Part shown: positions 51,569-64,000 of the stretch, piece after piece | Layout: each line of letters begins with the position of its first letter | How positions within the stretch are numbered: position 1 is the first letter of the stretch | From: Archegozetes longisetosus | Lineage: Eukaryota > Arthropoda > Arachnida > Sarcoptiformes > Trhypochthoniidae | Length of the DNA stretch: 64,000 bases | Direction: 5' to 3' | NCBI GenBank assembly: GCA_018873245.2 | Contig: JAEMBT020000004.1 | Span: 5,504,573-5,568,572 of the forward strand | Notes under the pieces: model-generated | Database searches by the model: none | Told to the model about the DNA's origin: nothing | The model's input: only the letters and a program-made list of their open reading frames with translations | Program-made: the position numbers and the translations under genes

Positions 51569-54236
51569 TTATTTATTTGAAAAAAATTGTCTGATAGAAC
51601 CGAATGCATGCGAAAACTTATCGAAACACACTAATCGAGATCTTATCCATTTGGGTAAACTTTCTTTAATATTTTGTCTATTCGTGTATCTGTTGTCCAG
51701 AAGTACAATCACTGCGTAATCATTTATGTGACGAATAGCTCTACCAATTGATTGGTTGACTGCTTTCATGCAAAGGTTCTCATAATATGCCTAGAAATGT
51801 AGAAAAAGAGGTTGAAGAATAAATGAATTCAACAGAAGATCTTATTTAAATTGTTTATACATTTCCAGAATCTGCTTTCAGATTGTTTAAGTATTTCATC
51901 TTTTCTTGTAATTCAAGAGAATTCTTGTTAGCATATGGAAGACCAATAACAATAACACCGCGACCCAAATCATCGCTAAAATTGATTCCTTCGCTCATTT
52001 TTCCGCCGACGACACACATTAAAAGCGCTCCTCTTTTATTATTACCTGAACCAATACTACGAGAATAGTCTGCAAGAGTCGATTGAACCAGACTTGCCTT
52101 TTTTGGTTCGCGAAACACTCGCTTCCCTTTAGATTCAATGCTTTTCAAAATACCAGATTTGTTCCAATGAGAATACAGCAGTTCTTCGTAATCATATGAT
52201 GGCAAAAAGCAGACGACACCACCTGGAATTATGTTACATAAATTTGCAACTGTTTTACCTGTCTCCTCAATCATTGAGACATTATTGCGATTTTGAAACG
52301 TATAATTCAGAGCTCTCTGATTGGGACCGACGCCCAGCGCAACAGTCAGTAAATTAGAATCTGGAATAACGTGCCCGCACGAAAATGTATGCATTCTTTC
52401 ATTATTGACCCCTAAAGGTCTAAACAGGTGATCGATATATTCGTCAAACGGTTGCATTGTTCCACCGCATAGAATGACTGAACGACATTCACTCACTATA
52501 TCCTGAAATGACAATCAATTTGAAATTCCGTCTAAAATAAGCGAGTTTACCTTAAAATGTGCTCCAGGGTTCAATAAAATATATTTTATCGACGATTTTC
52601 TCATTGAATTTCTATCATAGCTCGTAATAACTCTCCCGTCTGTATTTTTATTAACCAATGCTCTGAGAAATTCTTTTATTATATATAGAGGAGAACCATA
52701 GCTCTGAGTATCCTCTTCACTACTCGAGTTCAATGGATTTTTTGACTCTATTTCAATAGTTTTCCCTCTCATCTTTGCCAAGAAAGCTGTTGTTCCACTC
52801 ACCACTTTTTTAGAGCTATTTTCCGAAGTGTTTTCCACTTGATATCGTTTTTGTTTTTGTGAAAATCCGTGAAGTTTTCTTGCAATTCGACTTTTTTCAC
52901 AGTAATCAAGAATTTTAAACAAATTTAAATTCTCAATTCCCAGCTTAATGAGAAATTCCAGCCCTTCACAGACATTGGAAGATTTATCGCTAGCTTTATC
53001 ATTAGCTCCAGCTTTTAAATGTTTAACAAACTCATTCAAAATGAAAATGATTTGTTTAATATGCATTATATTTTTAGGACTGAGTCTCGAATAATATTTA
53101 GTTAAATACTGATTGAGTTGTGATTGCGCGTCAATAATATGCGATCCTTTCAATTCAATGCTATGTATATTATTAATGGTTTCAAGAAGATTGTGGGCCT
53201 CATCAACTATGACTACACTATCTTTTAATTGAATCCCAAACGATTCTCTTGTGCCTGAATGTAGTAAAATATTGTAGGGAAGAATCACTATTTCTGCTTC
53301 TGGTATTGCTAGTCTTGTGCTATAATAAGGACATGCTTTCACCTCTTTTCCTAATTTTGCTATTTCTTCAATGTCTTGAACATCTGTTAGTACTTCATCT
53401 CTGAGTTCGTTCATTAAGACCTGTTTATACATTTGGCACTTATTCTTACTATTACTTGAATTCTGTAATTCAGTACATTTCTCATTAATCAAATTAATAT
53501 CATTTAATTTGTTGACGTTCGGATTAATGCAGAAGTTATTTCTCGATCCCAATGGAACCAGTCGAGGTGGTGTTTCCTCTGATGCAAATGAAGTTTTTTT
53601 TATTTCACTAATAAATTGCGAAAGTTGTGAATGGGTTCGACTGCAATAATAGATCTTTGGTTTCACAAACTTATCGTCTTCTTTGGTCTCCCCTACTTCA
53701 TCTATCACTTCTTCATCACTGCAATAATCAATCAAATCGTTATCTAATTCATCGATACCTGATATCAAATCACTGCTCGAATCGGCTTCAGTTTTTGCCT
53801 TTTTTGCTACATTTTTATGACTTAATGAAAACTTTTTTCTAACAAACATATTGTTTTTCCTTTTGATTAAGTCTTGATTTCTTTTGTCGAAGATTTGAAT
53901 CTTGTCCAATTGTTTGACCAGAAGATCTCTTTTCTGATTAAGCAATGACTTCTGATTTTGTAATGAAATCCAATGATCGCTGACTTGACTTTCGGCATCG
54001 ATAGCTTTGATTTGATCATTTAACTGTGACAATTGTTTAGTTAAATCATTAAATGTGTTGATCTTGAAATCTTTAATCCATTTAAAAGTAGCACAAATAA
54101 TACTCAATGACTTGCCAGTTCCAGTGGGACTCTCAAACAGACCGATTTTCTTATTTTCTAATGCATAATACAGTGAGTCCATTAACTGGATTTGAATCTC
54201 ATATGCATTGTACGGAAATGAATATGAGCAACACAT
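51569..54236 (-). CDS. DDX11: DDX11/ChlR1, iron-sulfur superfamily 2 DNA helicase
   Basis: 5'-3' helicase for sister-chromatid cohesion and replication repair. Exons on the minus strand: 54236-52551, 52502-51861 and 51790-51569, phase 0 throughout, 849 residues. Motifs in order: FPYNAYEIQ (Q motif), Walker [10 protein letters not shown], the family's long charged insertion, [14 protein letters not shown], four FeS cysteines (NFCIN, NEKC, NKCQM, KACPYY), DEAH in [43 protein letters not shown] and QSIGRAIRH. The insertion pattern and GTMQP wording separate it from FANCJ, RTEL1 and XPD. Two overlapping AATAAA hexamers cover the last codons and the stop. Convergent with BMS1, 101 bp apart. Confidence 0.96.
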
Positions 54237-55450
54237 TATCTTATAATTAAAATCACATCAAATACAACACAAACTCTTTATTGTCACAAATGTTGTAGTT
54301 TTGTTAAGTAATAAGTAAATAAGTTTCGCGCAAATAAATTAATATTCAATTATAATTTGTTTTATTTCAGTTTCAAATCTTATGACTTTTATGGATTTGA
54401 AGGACTCGTAAGTTGTTGTATAATGTTACGCTTAAAATAGTACCAAAATGATTGCTTGAGATAGTAGCCTATAAACGAGATCAAATGACAAATTGACTAA
54501 GACTTAAATGATTGAAAGGAAATTCAAACTGTCGAGCGTAGACTATCGGAAGACAGAATGTTGAATAACACTCTCATGAATTTATTAATATCCACTTATA
54601 AGCACATGATTTGAATTAAGCTTGAGTTAGGCTTGGATCGCACTGTACTCTATGTCCAATTCAGTCCACTTATAAGATCGTAAGCTCGAGCTCAAAGTTA
54701 CGATATTGACTTCAGGTTTACAAACAGTATTTCGAGCCTCTGAACTTCAAGTTCGAGATGAAAACTTAAATTGTTTAGCTTATGCGCGTCTATGATCATA
54801 TCTTATCATCCATAACTAAATCCTTAATTGTGAAATTCATTCACATAATGTGGAGATGGAATCCATTTCAACTAACAAGAAAGAGAATTTGATTAAGATA
54901 ATCAATTAAAGTGTACATATTCTCATAAATATTAAGCCCATTTCTATATTAGTTAAAGAAGTTCGAGGGTAAATGTTTGTTCTAAATTTGCCTCGATTTG
55001 CACCTAGTATTGGGTATACGAGAGTTTTATGGAACATTCAAACTTACTTTCTATGCCTAGCGCGCTACGCGCACCATCCACTCAATCTAATCTAGCTAAT
55101 CAAAGTGTGTCAAGGTCAATACCAGTAAATGGGTTAGGTTAGTTATGCTAGGAGAACGGTGCGCGTAGCGCGATAAGCAAGTTTGAGTGCTCCTTGCGAC
55201 GCTCGTATACCCAATACTTGGCAAGTATGAAGCAATCATTTACCGACTTCAAGTGCTGTATGGTCCGCGAGCCAAAATTTAGGAAGCATTGCTTTAGACC
55301 AATCAAATCATTTTGATTTATATAGTGACTTATTAATGTTTTTATTAAGTATTCGATCCACTCATTCTTTTTCAGATTGATTTTCATAACTTCTAAAATT
55401 ATTAAATCAATTATTTCAATTAATTTCTGAAAGCTATCAGTCGGATTGAA
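54237..55450. other. Divergent intergenic region
   Basis: 1.2 kb between the DDX11 start and the next plus-strand gene; holds an inverted-repeat element at 55006-55218 and no supported exon. Confidence 0.5.
55006..55218. mobile_element. 213-bp MITE/foldback element
   Basis: The left arm (55006-55075) starts agtattgggtatacgag and ends gcgctacgcgcacc; the right arm (55158-55218) is its reverse complement. The outer 17 bases and inner 14 bases match perfectly, with tcaaactt shared between. The GC-rich gcgctacgcgc core stands out from its AT-rich surroundings. The element is non-coding and about 230 bp upstream of a start codon. No clear target-site duplication. Confidence 0.75.
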
Positions 55451-58400
55451 ATGTCTTTAGACGAGGCAATGGGTTCAGATATAGTTTGTGCTGCTATTTG
55501 GATGTGCGATATTCTGGAAAATTCGGATTCTAGTGATAGATTTGCGAATAATCTGATGACTGGGGAAGGGATTAATCGGCTATTTGAATATTTGAATTCA
55601 TCTCTTGATTCGGTCCTATCCAAGTAAATATTAATATATCTTTTCATATTGCTTCAGATAGTGATTTAATAGTAAATATCTTGTTTAATTACCAGTCATT
55701 TACTTGATTGCATTAATTTGATTTTCGAAAAGTGTTCCGATTGTATCTCAACACCTGATCCCTCCTCTTATGTCGATTCCATCACCAAATCACTCGATCT
55801 CGCGCTCAAATCTCAAGACCAGAAACTCTTTATGAACGCGTTGACAGCTTTGAGACAACTTTTAAGAAAGTTTGTTATTTTGATCAGAAGTTAAGTCAAT
55901 ATTTAATTTGATGTTTACTTTTATTTGGATAGAAATTCTGAAACGCGAATAACTACAGAATTTTCATTCTTCACAATACTTGACTTATTATCTGACTCAC
56001 TCACTAATCATAATCTATTTGTAAATGTTGTCAACTTCTCGTCTGAATTATTAACTATTTCTCAAATTCCTAAACTGATTCCTGCGAAACAATTAAAAGA
56101 GTATTTATCGAAAGTTATCGATGAAATGATTTGTTCGACGGATTTGGAAATTAGCGTTATAAACAATCGAATGAGTTGTTGCCTTAATCTGATCAGTTCT
56201 TACCTTTATTTAATCAAAGAATTGAAACACAAGGAAATCACTTCGGAAAACGCAGAATTCTATCTGATTAATGACGAACCAGCAATAGATCTAGATGTCA
56301 AGAGCTTTTCGCAATTGTCTCAAACTCAAGAATCAGTCATTATTTCCAACAATAGCGATATTTCCGTACTGTTGTCAACAATTCTTTCACACTTGGAACA
56401 CATATTCGAATCATTCAGAAATTACTCACTCAAAGAGAACTCAAGAGAATCGTTAGAATTGTTAATGAATATATGTTTATGTCTTATAATTATTTTTGAA
56501 AATGATTTGTATGGCAACGAATACTTTTATCCGTTCTTACAAAGAATGCTTTCGAGTGGGAACATTTCGTTTCTATTACAATTGATAACTAATTATCACA
56601 ATGAATCTATTGACAAAGATTTCAAGAAGATTTTGTCATCTTTTTTATCGAATTTTCTCATTCAAATCCAAAAGTTTGGTCAAAAAAATGAAATGAACCA
56701 ACAACTGAGTCAATCTTTAATTGCTGAAGACCTCAGACAAGGATTCGATTTATTAAATGGTTTGTGTCTTAGCTATTATTTTAATCTAACCCTTAGATTA
56801 TTAAATAGATTAATATTCATTATAATATGACTAGTTTGTTGACACACAAAATGACAGCAGATCTATTGCATAGAATAATGACTTAAACTGTAATCGTGAT
56901 CAACTGAAATCTTTTTCAAATTTGTATTAGATAGAGATTTGTTTGACCAGTCATTGAACTGCGACGGATCTCAATTTGGAACTTACGAAAGATTTGATAA
57001 ATTCTATTACTCTTTCTTTGCTATCAACTATTACTGTTTAAGGTTTGGTTCAAAGTATGTTCAATTAAAATAATCAATTTATCATTAATATTATTTCATA
57101 CACTAATTATCTTTACTAAAAAATGTTTTGTGAGGCAGATTTCAATTCGAAGACCAGTACAGTCATCAATTCGTTCGCATAATAAATGAGTATTTCAAAT
57201 CACACTTAAATAGTGAAAGTTACTCGAAGATGACCGTAAAACACACCCTATTTTTAGCTGCTTTTTGTGATCAATTGGATATCGATAGTATTCGTTCATT
57301 GAAGCAGTTTTTCGACAGAAAGGAAGATAGGTTTTTATCTGAATTTTACACGAACGACTTAAATTTACTCAAATGGCTTTTGACTTATTTGAATTGTGAC
57401 AACCTTAGCAAATTTGCTTTAAATAAATTTATTGAATCCACTCCAGAAAATCATAAAAATGATAGTAAAGAAAATACTCAACAACTTATCGAATTTATTG
57501 AATTTATTAACACGAATGAAAATGCATTTCAATTACTAATAAATATAATGTGCGACTCGACAGCAAGTCATCTGACTTTGGATGTAATGCAAACTTTATT
57601 AACTAATTCTGATCAATTCATGGCTGAGTCTCCAGTTTTTAATAATTGGATCGAATTCGCTAATAGAGTGTTCAACAATTTACCCCAAATTATTGTGAAG
57701 ATAACTGAGAGGATGAAAGCAATGTTTTCGGAAGTTGTTGATTCAGACAAAGAACTAAAGCTCTCAAAGCTTATTCGAATTTTATGTCAAATGCTTTCGA
57801 ATAACTCAAATGAAATTCAATTGTATTCGAAGGAATTCGATAAATTTCCTCGTGAATTGTGTTATTTTATTAATGAAAATTTGAGAGAATCAACGATTGA
57901 GTCAATATTCGAGTTTTTCAAAATATGCTTCACGTCTTCATTTGACTTAAGTTTAGATAAGGAGGCATTGACTAAAGATATATTGAATTCAACAATTCCT
58001 CTCATTTTGTTGTTTCGTTTTGCGACTGGCGATTGCACTGAAGTCAAGTTGAAAGAGTTGTCGATATTTTTGTTATCGACTTTGACTGAATGTAAACAAG
58101 AATTCAAGATCGAGCATGATTTGACTTACAAGTTGGACATTAAATTAGTCAATAATTGGCTAAACAGTGATTCATTTGTCATCTGCAAAAGTGCACTTTC
58201 ATTACTACTCAATTCATTCAAATCCGATCTCTATTTTGCCTCTAATTCTCAAATAACTAATCAAAATAATAACCAATTAAATGAAGAAAAGGTTGAGAAT
58301 TTCAGGAAATTATTAATAAGTTTACAAAATGCTGTTTTTAGGTCTTACATAAATGCAAATGAAATGATTGAAATCTGGAACAAAATATTTAAAGACGTGA

Positions 58401-58756
58401 TGACAATTTCAGTTGATTTGTTCAATCATATAGTCAACAATCCCTGGTTTCGTATTATTGTTGAAAAGTTTTTGATGGAGAACCATTTTTGTTATTTGGA
58501 AGAAGATTGTATCGATTTTCTTATATTGTTCTACAGTCAGACAACTATTAACAAACCATTGATAGGCATAACCAATACAATCGTCGAAACATTGGTTCAA
58601 TTGCTTAAGAATCCAGAATTCGGTTTTCTCAATAATAAGTTTAAAAGACTCTTAGAATCTATTCTTAATGGAGTTTATGTAAATATTTTAGATACAAACA
58701 TAAGAGAAGATTTAAGTCAACTTCTAAATGAAAATCAGAATTTTTATTCACAATAG
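55451..58756 (+). CDS. Large helical-repeat protein, family not recognised
   Basis: Exons 55451-55623, 55696-55869, 55933-56759, 56931-57042 and 57139-58756 join with matching phases (each split codon fits) to give 967 residues. It has no signal peptide or membrane segment. The whole length reads as paired amphipathic helices with leucine-rich turns, as in ARM/HEAT-type solenoids (for example LLLSTLTECKQEF, LVQLLKNPEFGFL). No catalytic motif is seen. MEI1-like meiotic proteins have this general form, but I cannot support the match. Part of the gene is duplicated and decayed just downstream. Start is the first in-frame ATG after upstream stops. Confidence 0.75.
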
Positions 58757-58987
58757 TAACAAATGTAATAATTTCTATAATACTTTCAATTTATCAATAC
58801 TCTGATAAGCATTCCAAAAGTATAGTTTGGGAACTTAAGAACTATTACTTTTTATATGCTGTAAACTTGTAATTTATGTTTTTATTCAGTTGGCTTTTTC
58901 ATTTTATTTTCCCTTTTCTATTATTTCTTATCAAATGATTAAATCAATTGACTTTTCTCTATTTATTGTTTATTAACTGGATTTAAC

Positions 58988-59340
58988 TATCTTCAAGTGA
59001 AGCAATAAATTCAGATATAGCATGTGCGGTGGAGTTGAATTTTATTCGATTAATGACAAGAGTAAACTCAGATGTCAAGACCTCTTTCGAAATCGACACA
59101 GATGAAAAACAAAGTTCTCAAGACTTATTCGAACATTATGTGTTCAAATGTTTACGAATTATCTAAATTAAATCCAATCATACTCGGAGAAATTTCATAG
59201 ACCTCTCCATCAGTTGTGTTATTTTGTTAATAAAAATTTGAGGAAATCAATGATTAAATCAATATCTGAGTTTGTCAAAATATGTTTAATGTCTTTGTTT
59301 GACCCAATAAATAAAAAGTTATTGAATAAGATATAATTCA
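58988..59340 (+). pseudogene. Decayed partial copy of the upstream helical-repeat gene
   Basis: 58992-59033 resembles the start of exon 1 of the preceding gene (gttcagatatagtttgtgc against attcagatatagcatgtgc). 59085-59340 resembles 57740-57992 of its last exon (gtgttattttgttaataaaa against gtgttattttattaatgaaa, and more). Several stops and small indels interrupt every frame. The two parts are fused, so most of the gene between them is missing. Confidence 0.8.
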
Positions 59341-59702
59341 TTGTTGGTTATATATATTTCTAAGGTTTCAAATAATTAATAAAATTAGAAATAAGCTTTT
59401 TAAATTGAATTTAAATTTTATTTAGTTTTTCAAGTTATTTTGAAATTAGCGCTTTTATCTATTTGAAGCAAGACTTTCTTAAAATCGTAGTAATCGTTTC
59501 CATGACAACGTTTACTATGAAGCATAACGTATTATTTTAAAAGTTAAATAGATTGCCAAGTTTCGTGTTCAAATTAATTAATAGTTTATTTAATTAATTG
59601 TATCGTTATTTTATAAATAATTGATTGCATTTTATAGATCATTAATTGATTTTAATTAATGTAAAAATTACTAATATTATATCGAATATTAATGATAATA
59701 AT

Positions 59703-61621
59703 ATGGAAAATAAGGACTCAAACAGACTATTAAAGGTTCAAATCTATTTAATTATAAATAATGATTGTTTTAAATTTTAATCGATAAGATCTTTGTCTAA
59801 AACTTATCCATTTCACAGACACGGCAAAAGTTCAACGAATTCAGTAAAACAGAACTGAATAAATGGAAAATAAAGAAAGAAATTCAAGACAAGAAACGAA
59901 TCGAACAATTACAAAACCAAGAAATCAACGAAATTAATAATAAATTAAAAGAGCTTAAAGAAGAATATAATAGAATAACATCAGAAAGAGGTTCAGCCCA
60001 TCGATCGGCGCAACTCATCGAAGAACAAGAGTTTTATTTAAATTGCTTTCTGAATCGAAGGGATTTAAAAGTTAAGAATAGAGCCCAAAATACTTTAAAT
60101 CAATTTCAAAGAGAAAATACGATTAAAGAAAATGAGAATAAAATTAATAAACAAAAAGAAATAACGAAAAGAAAACAATTAATGAGAAGTTCATTATATA
60201 AAGAAAATCTGGACAAAGAAGACCTCAATATTTTGAGACAACTACAAAAGTTGGAAAATGCAGAAAAAAGTTTGAAAAAATTGATTGAAAAGAAGGAGTT
60301 GAGTAGTTGCGAAACAGACATTGAAAGAAATGCTGAGAAACTGTTCTATCCTAAAAAACTGATCTCTAAGCGCGAATTTCTTCATTCAAATGTTTCAAGT
60401 ATTGGTTCGCGTAAAAATAAGGTTCAAATTGAAGACAAAGTTGATTTAAACATGGATCAAGTGAGCACAAGGAAAGATGCTTCTATTCAAACGGATATCA
60501 GTGAAAGACCAGTTGATTTGAACGAATACAACGCTATTTCTATTGCAACTCAATTGTATGAAAGATTGAAATTGCATCCAATCACTAGTAGTCATCATAA
60601 AAATAATAATAAAGTCTATCGTAATGTTGCCATCAGTACAACTCCTTTGAAGTTAAATGATAATAGAATTGACAGCAGTAGTATTCCTGATTATTCTCTT
60701 ATCTCGAGTGATACTAGTTACTTATCACTTCCAGCTGTTCAACAAATTTCATCAAATAAAGCAACTATTGCTTTGTCGAACTTATACAAAAATCAATTGT
60801 TAAATAAAAGATCGAATTCAGTCAACAGTAAATCTTCAGTTTCAACAGATAATTTAGACTCTAACTCATTACAGAATGCAACTTCTATCGACGATTCAGT
60901 TAACGCTTTAGATCCATTGATTGTCCGCATCAATAATCTGAAACAATTAATAAACAGAAAAGTTGAAGAAAGCTCTCGAAACAGTCCAGTAGCTCAGAAG
61001 CTACATCAGGATCGATCAGATGTACTTGTATCTCGAAGTGACTACGACAGAACTGGCTCAAAGCCTCAATTAGTCAGTAGATTAAGTTTAATTAGAGAAT
61101 CAGAAAGCGATGATCAAAATGATGATATTTGTGATGCAAGTGAATTACAAAAAGTCCGTCCATTTTCAGTAAATGATAAGTTTAGAGAAAGAGAATCTCC
61201 AAAGGAAGACAATGCAGACGATTACTTGGAAGAGTGTTCGACTTCTTCAGCAAGTTTCGTAACACTGCACGCCGTGTCATCTTCTAGTCGTTCGTCACCT
61301 TTTCTCAATTTGGTTTCTCGGCAACCAGACCATCAGGATAGTCATAATTACGAAACATTGTCGAGTACCGAGTTACAACAATTAACTTCTAATTTAGATG
61401 TGGATTCGATCGCATCATCTTTTTCAAACTCAGAGCCTATAAGAGACCGAAACGCATTTTGGAAAGAAGTATTCGAGAGAGCGGGCATTGATGTTGGAGT
61501 TGACCAAATTGAAAATTTTCTTCAAACGCACCAATTTGAAAATGAAGCTTCGATTGATTCGTTTTGCATAAGCACTTTTAGTAAATCTCTAAATTCACAT
61601 TCGACTCCAAAAAAGACTTAA
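59703..61621 (+). CDS. Unidentified coiled-coil protein with conserved-looking C-terminus
   Basis: Exons 59703-59735 and 59819-61621 join in phase 0 to give 611 residues. Residues ~12-170 form a long charged coiled coil (WKIKKEIQDKKRIEQL, REN/KEN repeats). The middle is Ser/Asn-rich and disordered, with a DASIQTDIS motif of the kind seen in dynein-light-chain or microtubule-associated proteins. The last ~60 residues (FWKEVFERAGIDVGVDQIE) look folded. The general form suggests a cytoskeletal or centrosomal protein, but this is inference. I recognise no family. Confidence 0.72.
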
Positions 61622-61801
61622 TTCAATGAAATCACATTTTCATAAAAGATTCAGATTTTATTTTTTTGTCGCTCAAAAACCTTAGTTTATATTTGTTTTA
61701 TAGTTAGAATAACTTTATGTACAAATGTTTAAAAATATAATTCAATTTATGAATTCATTCCTTTTAAAAATAAAGTATTTTTATTGAAGACTTATTACAC
61801 A

Positions 61802-61803
<2 letters not shown>

Positions 61804-61858
<55 letters not shown>
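61804..61858. repeat. (CT)n microsatellite
   Basis: About 27 uninterrupted CT units, seen directly, 183 bp after the preceding stop codon. Confidence 0.97.
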
Positions 61859-61861
<3 letters not shown>

Positions 61862-64000
61862 ACACTCTCTTCTCTGTATTGTTAAAGTAGTAGTTCTTTT
61901 GTAATACTGCGCTTTCATCAAAATGTTGTAATTTAAGGTTTTGATTATGTCAGCGCTTTGTATTGTATTGCATCTGTTAGTATGTATTGAGTTTGCATTA
62001 AGTTTGCATCACTTAATTGCCATTGAAGCACTTTTGCACTTTGATAAAAGCAAAACAAAATAATTTGTTTGGACAAGGTTTTTATAGAAGTGTTGAGTCA
62101 ATTAATATAGTCTAACAAGTGTTGAAAAGTGGCGGAAGGATTTTAAAGTTAGCTGGCTATTTGTTTTCGCAACTGTTTCTTAAAAGAAAATAGTTTTAAG
62201 AGAGGAAGCTTTTAACAAAAGATTGACAGTAAATTATTCATATATCACTTAATTATTCCTACATTTTATTCTAGATTTTAGCAGTTTTTCTAAAATATTC
62301 ATCAAATAACACTATATAAACATTAAACCTACGCATATTTTGAATTTTTCTAAAGCGACTTTAAAAAATTCAGAGTAAATATTAAGAATATTATGCATCA
62401 GTTTATATTAAAATTGATGCGCAAATGTAACTATTTTTAAGTCTCTGACACTATTAGCTTCAGCAAATGAATAATTGATTGATGAAGTGTTTGAGTCTCT
62501 AAAATGATTTTCAACTATTTTATGAGTAAATATTTTGGTGAGTCGCTGTTTTCTAAAAATAGATTGCATCTCAAATTTATGGAAATCATAAATGTTTCGA
62601 CTAATCGAAACATTTTTTTTCAATCGATAACTACTCTAATGAAGTCTAATTAGAAAAGTTTTGAAAAAGAATAATTTGTTAAATTGAACTCTATGATCAA
62701 TATTATACTAACAATCTAAACTTGGTTTGGATTCTATTGAATTTGTCTGATTTTAAGCTAAAGTCAAAGGTCAAATAAGCTTGCTATAGACAAATAATTG
62801 AGATTGAGTCACTTTGCATATTCCATTCATTTGAACTATGCTTTTGACGAATGCACTCAATCGATTAGCGCTGTAAATAAGAAGTGAATTTTGATTTAGT
62901 TTATTAAATTAGGTAAAATAGTATACTAGGCTTGATAAGGGTATGAAGGATAGATTTAAGTTATCTGGAATTATGAATTGGTTAGAATTTGAAAGATATC
63001 ATAAAAGAGATATTGTGATAATTTATGAACCGCAAAATCAAGGCTAATCTTTGCCATATTCGCTCATACTTTCACTTACTATTTGTCTACTTTATCGAAG
63101 TGAATATTCTGTAATTTTTATCATCAACTAAGAAGGAATAAAATAATTAGCATTAATAATTGATAAAACTTTATGACTTGCGAACCAGTTATGAAACAGT
63201 GGAGTGAATGCTATAAGTAGTATCTATAATGTTATTTGAGTGAAAGATATCACTTTATAGCAGTGATCCGACCAAAAACATAACACCAATAATATATTTG
63301 AAGTAATACGCACTTCTCCTAATTTCATTTCACTCAAGTATTAAACATTTGTGAAAAAATTCAATTTTCATCACAAAATATATAGTAGAAGAAAGTGTTA
63401 GCTGTGAAAGTAAGAAAATAGTGTTCATGTTTTTATATGTAGGTAAAGTGAAGCTGAAAGTAGAGGTCAAGTGAGTTACCAGCGATAAGACTGAATACTC
63501 TCATCCCTCCAATAGAGCAATTGAGTTAAGAGAAACGGATGCAACGGATGCTGCAATGATTCAATGCAGAGCAGAGCCTGTATTGCATAGACTCCTCTGT
63601 GATGAGGAAGTTCTCAGAGCGCAATACCACTCTTACAATGAGCTTTAAGCTCCAGTCACTCAGTATAGTTTGCCAGTGATCGGTCGATCGTTGTTGCTTT
63701 ACTGACACTACAAGACATAAGACGAAGCATTAATATTACACGAGCTTTACTCATAAAATGGTTTTGCTTCACTACTTCATACTATAACTAATCTAATCAA
63801 TTGGTATCAAACATATAAGATATTTGCTGCCAAACATCAGTTAATATGTGAGATAACCAGGTTTGCCAACGGATGTTAACAATAAATGTCTATTAATTGC
63901 TAGCAATCATTCCCTGCATCAATTTTGAAAACTGCATTTTCACTCGAGCTAATCATTCTCACTATACGCAAGTTATCAATCAAAGGTAAGACACTCTCAC
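61859..64000. other. Gene-poor end with a likely 5' leader exon
   Basis: No coding exon is supported. From about 63420 the sequence becomes less AT-rich, and at 63985 it reads caaag followed by gtaaga, a good splice donor. This fits an untranslated first exon of a plus-strand gene beyond the window. Confidence 0.4.

Noticed and set aside
62408..62623. 71-codon minus-strand frame
   Set aside because: Isolated, no splice context and no recognisable protein character.
1..64000. tRNA or rRNA genes, CRISPR arrays, bacterial insertion sequences
   Set aside because: I saw no cloverleaf with box A/B, rRNA core words or regularly spaced repeats; the genes are eukaryotic with introns.

Overview
This is eukaryotic nuclear DNA. 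It is AT-rich, and its genes are split by GT-AG introns, many only 50-100 bp long. Proteins such as a secreted ferritin heavy chain, a GPI-anchored two-lobe transferrin (Tsf2 type), Dok, IFT140 and WRAP53 point to a bilaterian animal, most likely an arthropod. A small-genome chelicerate such as an acariform mite is my best guess, but that is inference and I could not test it.

I reconstructed 17 protein-coding genes by joining exons by reading frame, splice sites and family similarity. Left part (1-24 kb): a BLNK/SLP-76-like SH2 adaptor (+), a rhodopsin-class GPCR with a 7.4-kb intron holding a dead Tc1/mariner copy (+), an ARHGAP19-type RhoGAP (-), and a Dok-type PH+PTB adaptor (+). Middle (24-43 kb): an unidentified coiled-coil gene (-), WRAP53/TCAB1 (+), an RNF4-like SUMO-targeted ubiquitin ligase (+), secreted ferritin (+), PRADC1 (-), BUB3 (+), a p24/TMED cargo receptor (-) and melanotransferrin/Tsf2 (+). 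Right part (43-62 kb): IFT140 (+), BMS1 (+), DDX11 (-), a large unidentified helical protein (+) followed by a decayed partial copy of itself, and an unidentified coiled-coil protein (+). The last 2 kb hold a long CT microsatellite and what looks like the 5' leader of a gene beyond the window.

Genes from about 31 to 62 kb are tightly packed, with convergent pairs 100-390 bp apart and several head-to-head pairs sharing short promoters. From 1 to 24 kb introns and gaps are much larger and carry most of the transposon remains. No operon logic applies. The shared themes are phosphotyrosine adaptors (SH2 adaptor, Dok), iron handling (ferritin, transferrin), chromosome maintenance (WRAP53, RNF4, BUB3, DDX11) and ribosome assembly (BMS1).

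The points most worth a second look are: one-base frameshifts in the SH2 adaptor and in BMS1; an IFT140 lacking its usual C-terminal ~230 residues; metal- and anion-ligand losses in both transferrin lobes; four short inverted-repeat elements; and three conserved-looking but unrecognised proteins. I found no clear evidence of a previously undescribed multi-gene system.
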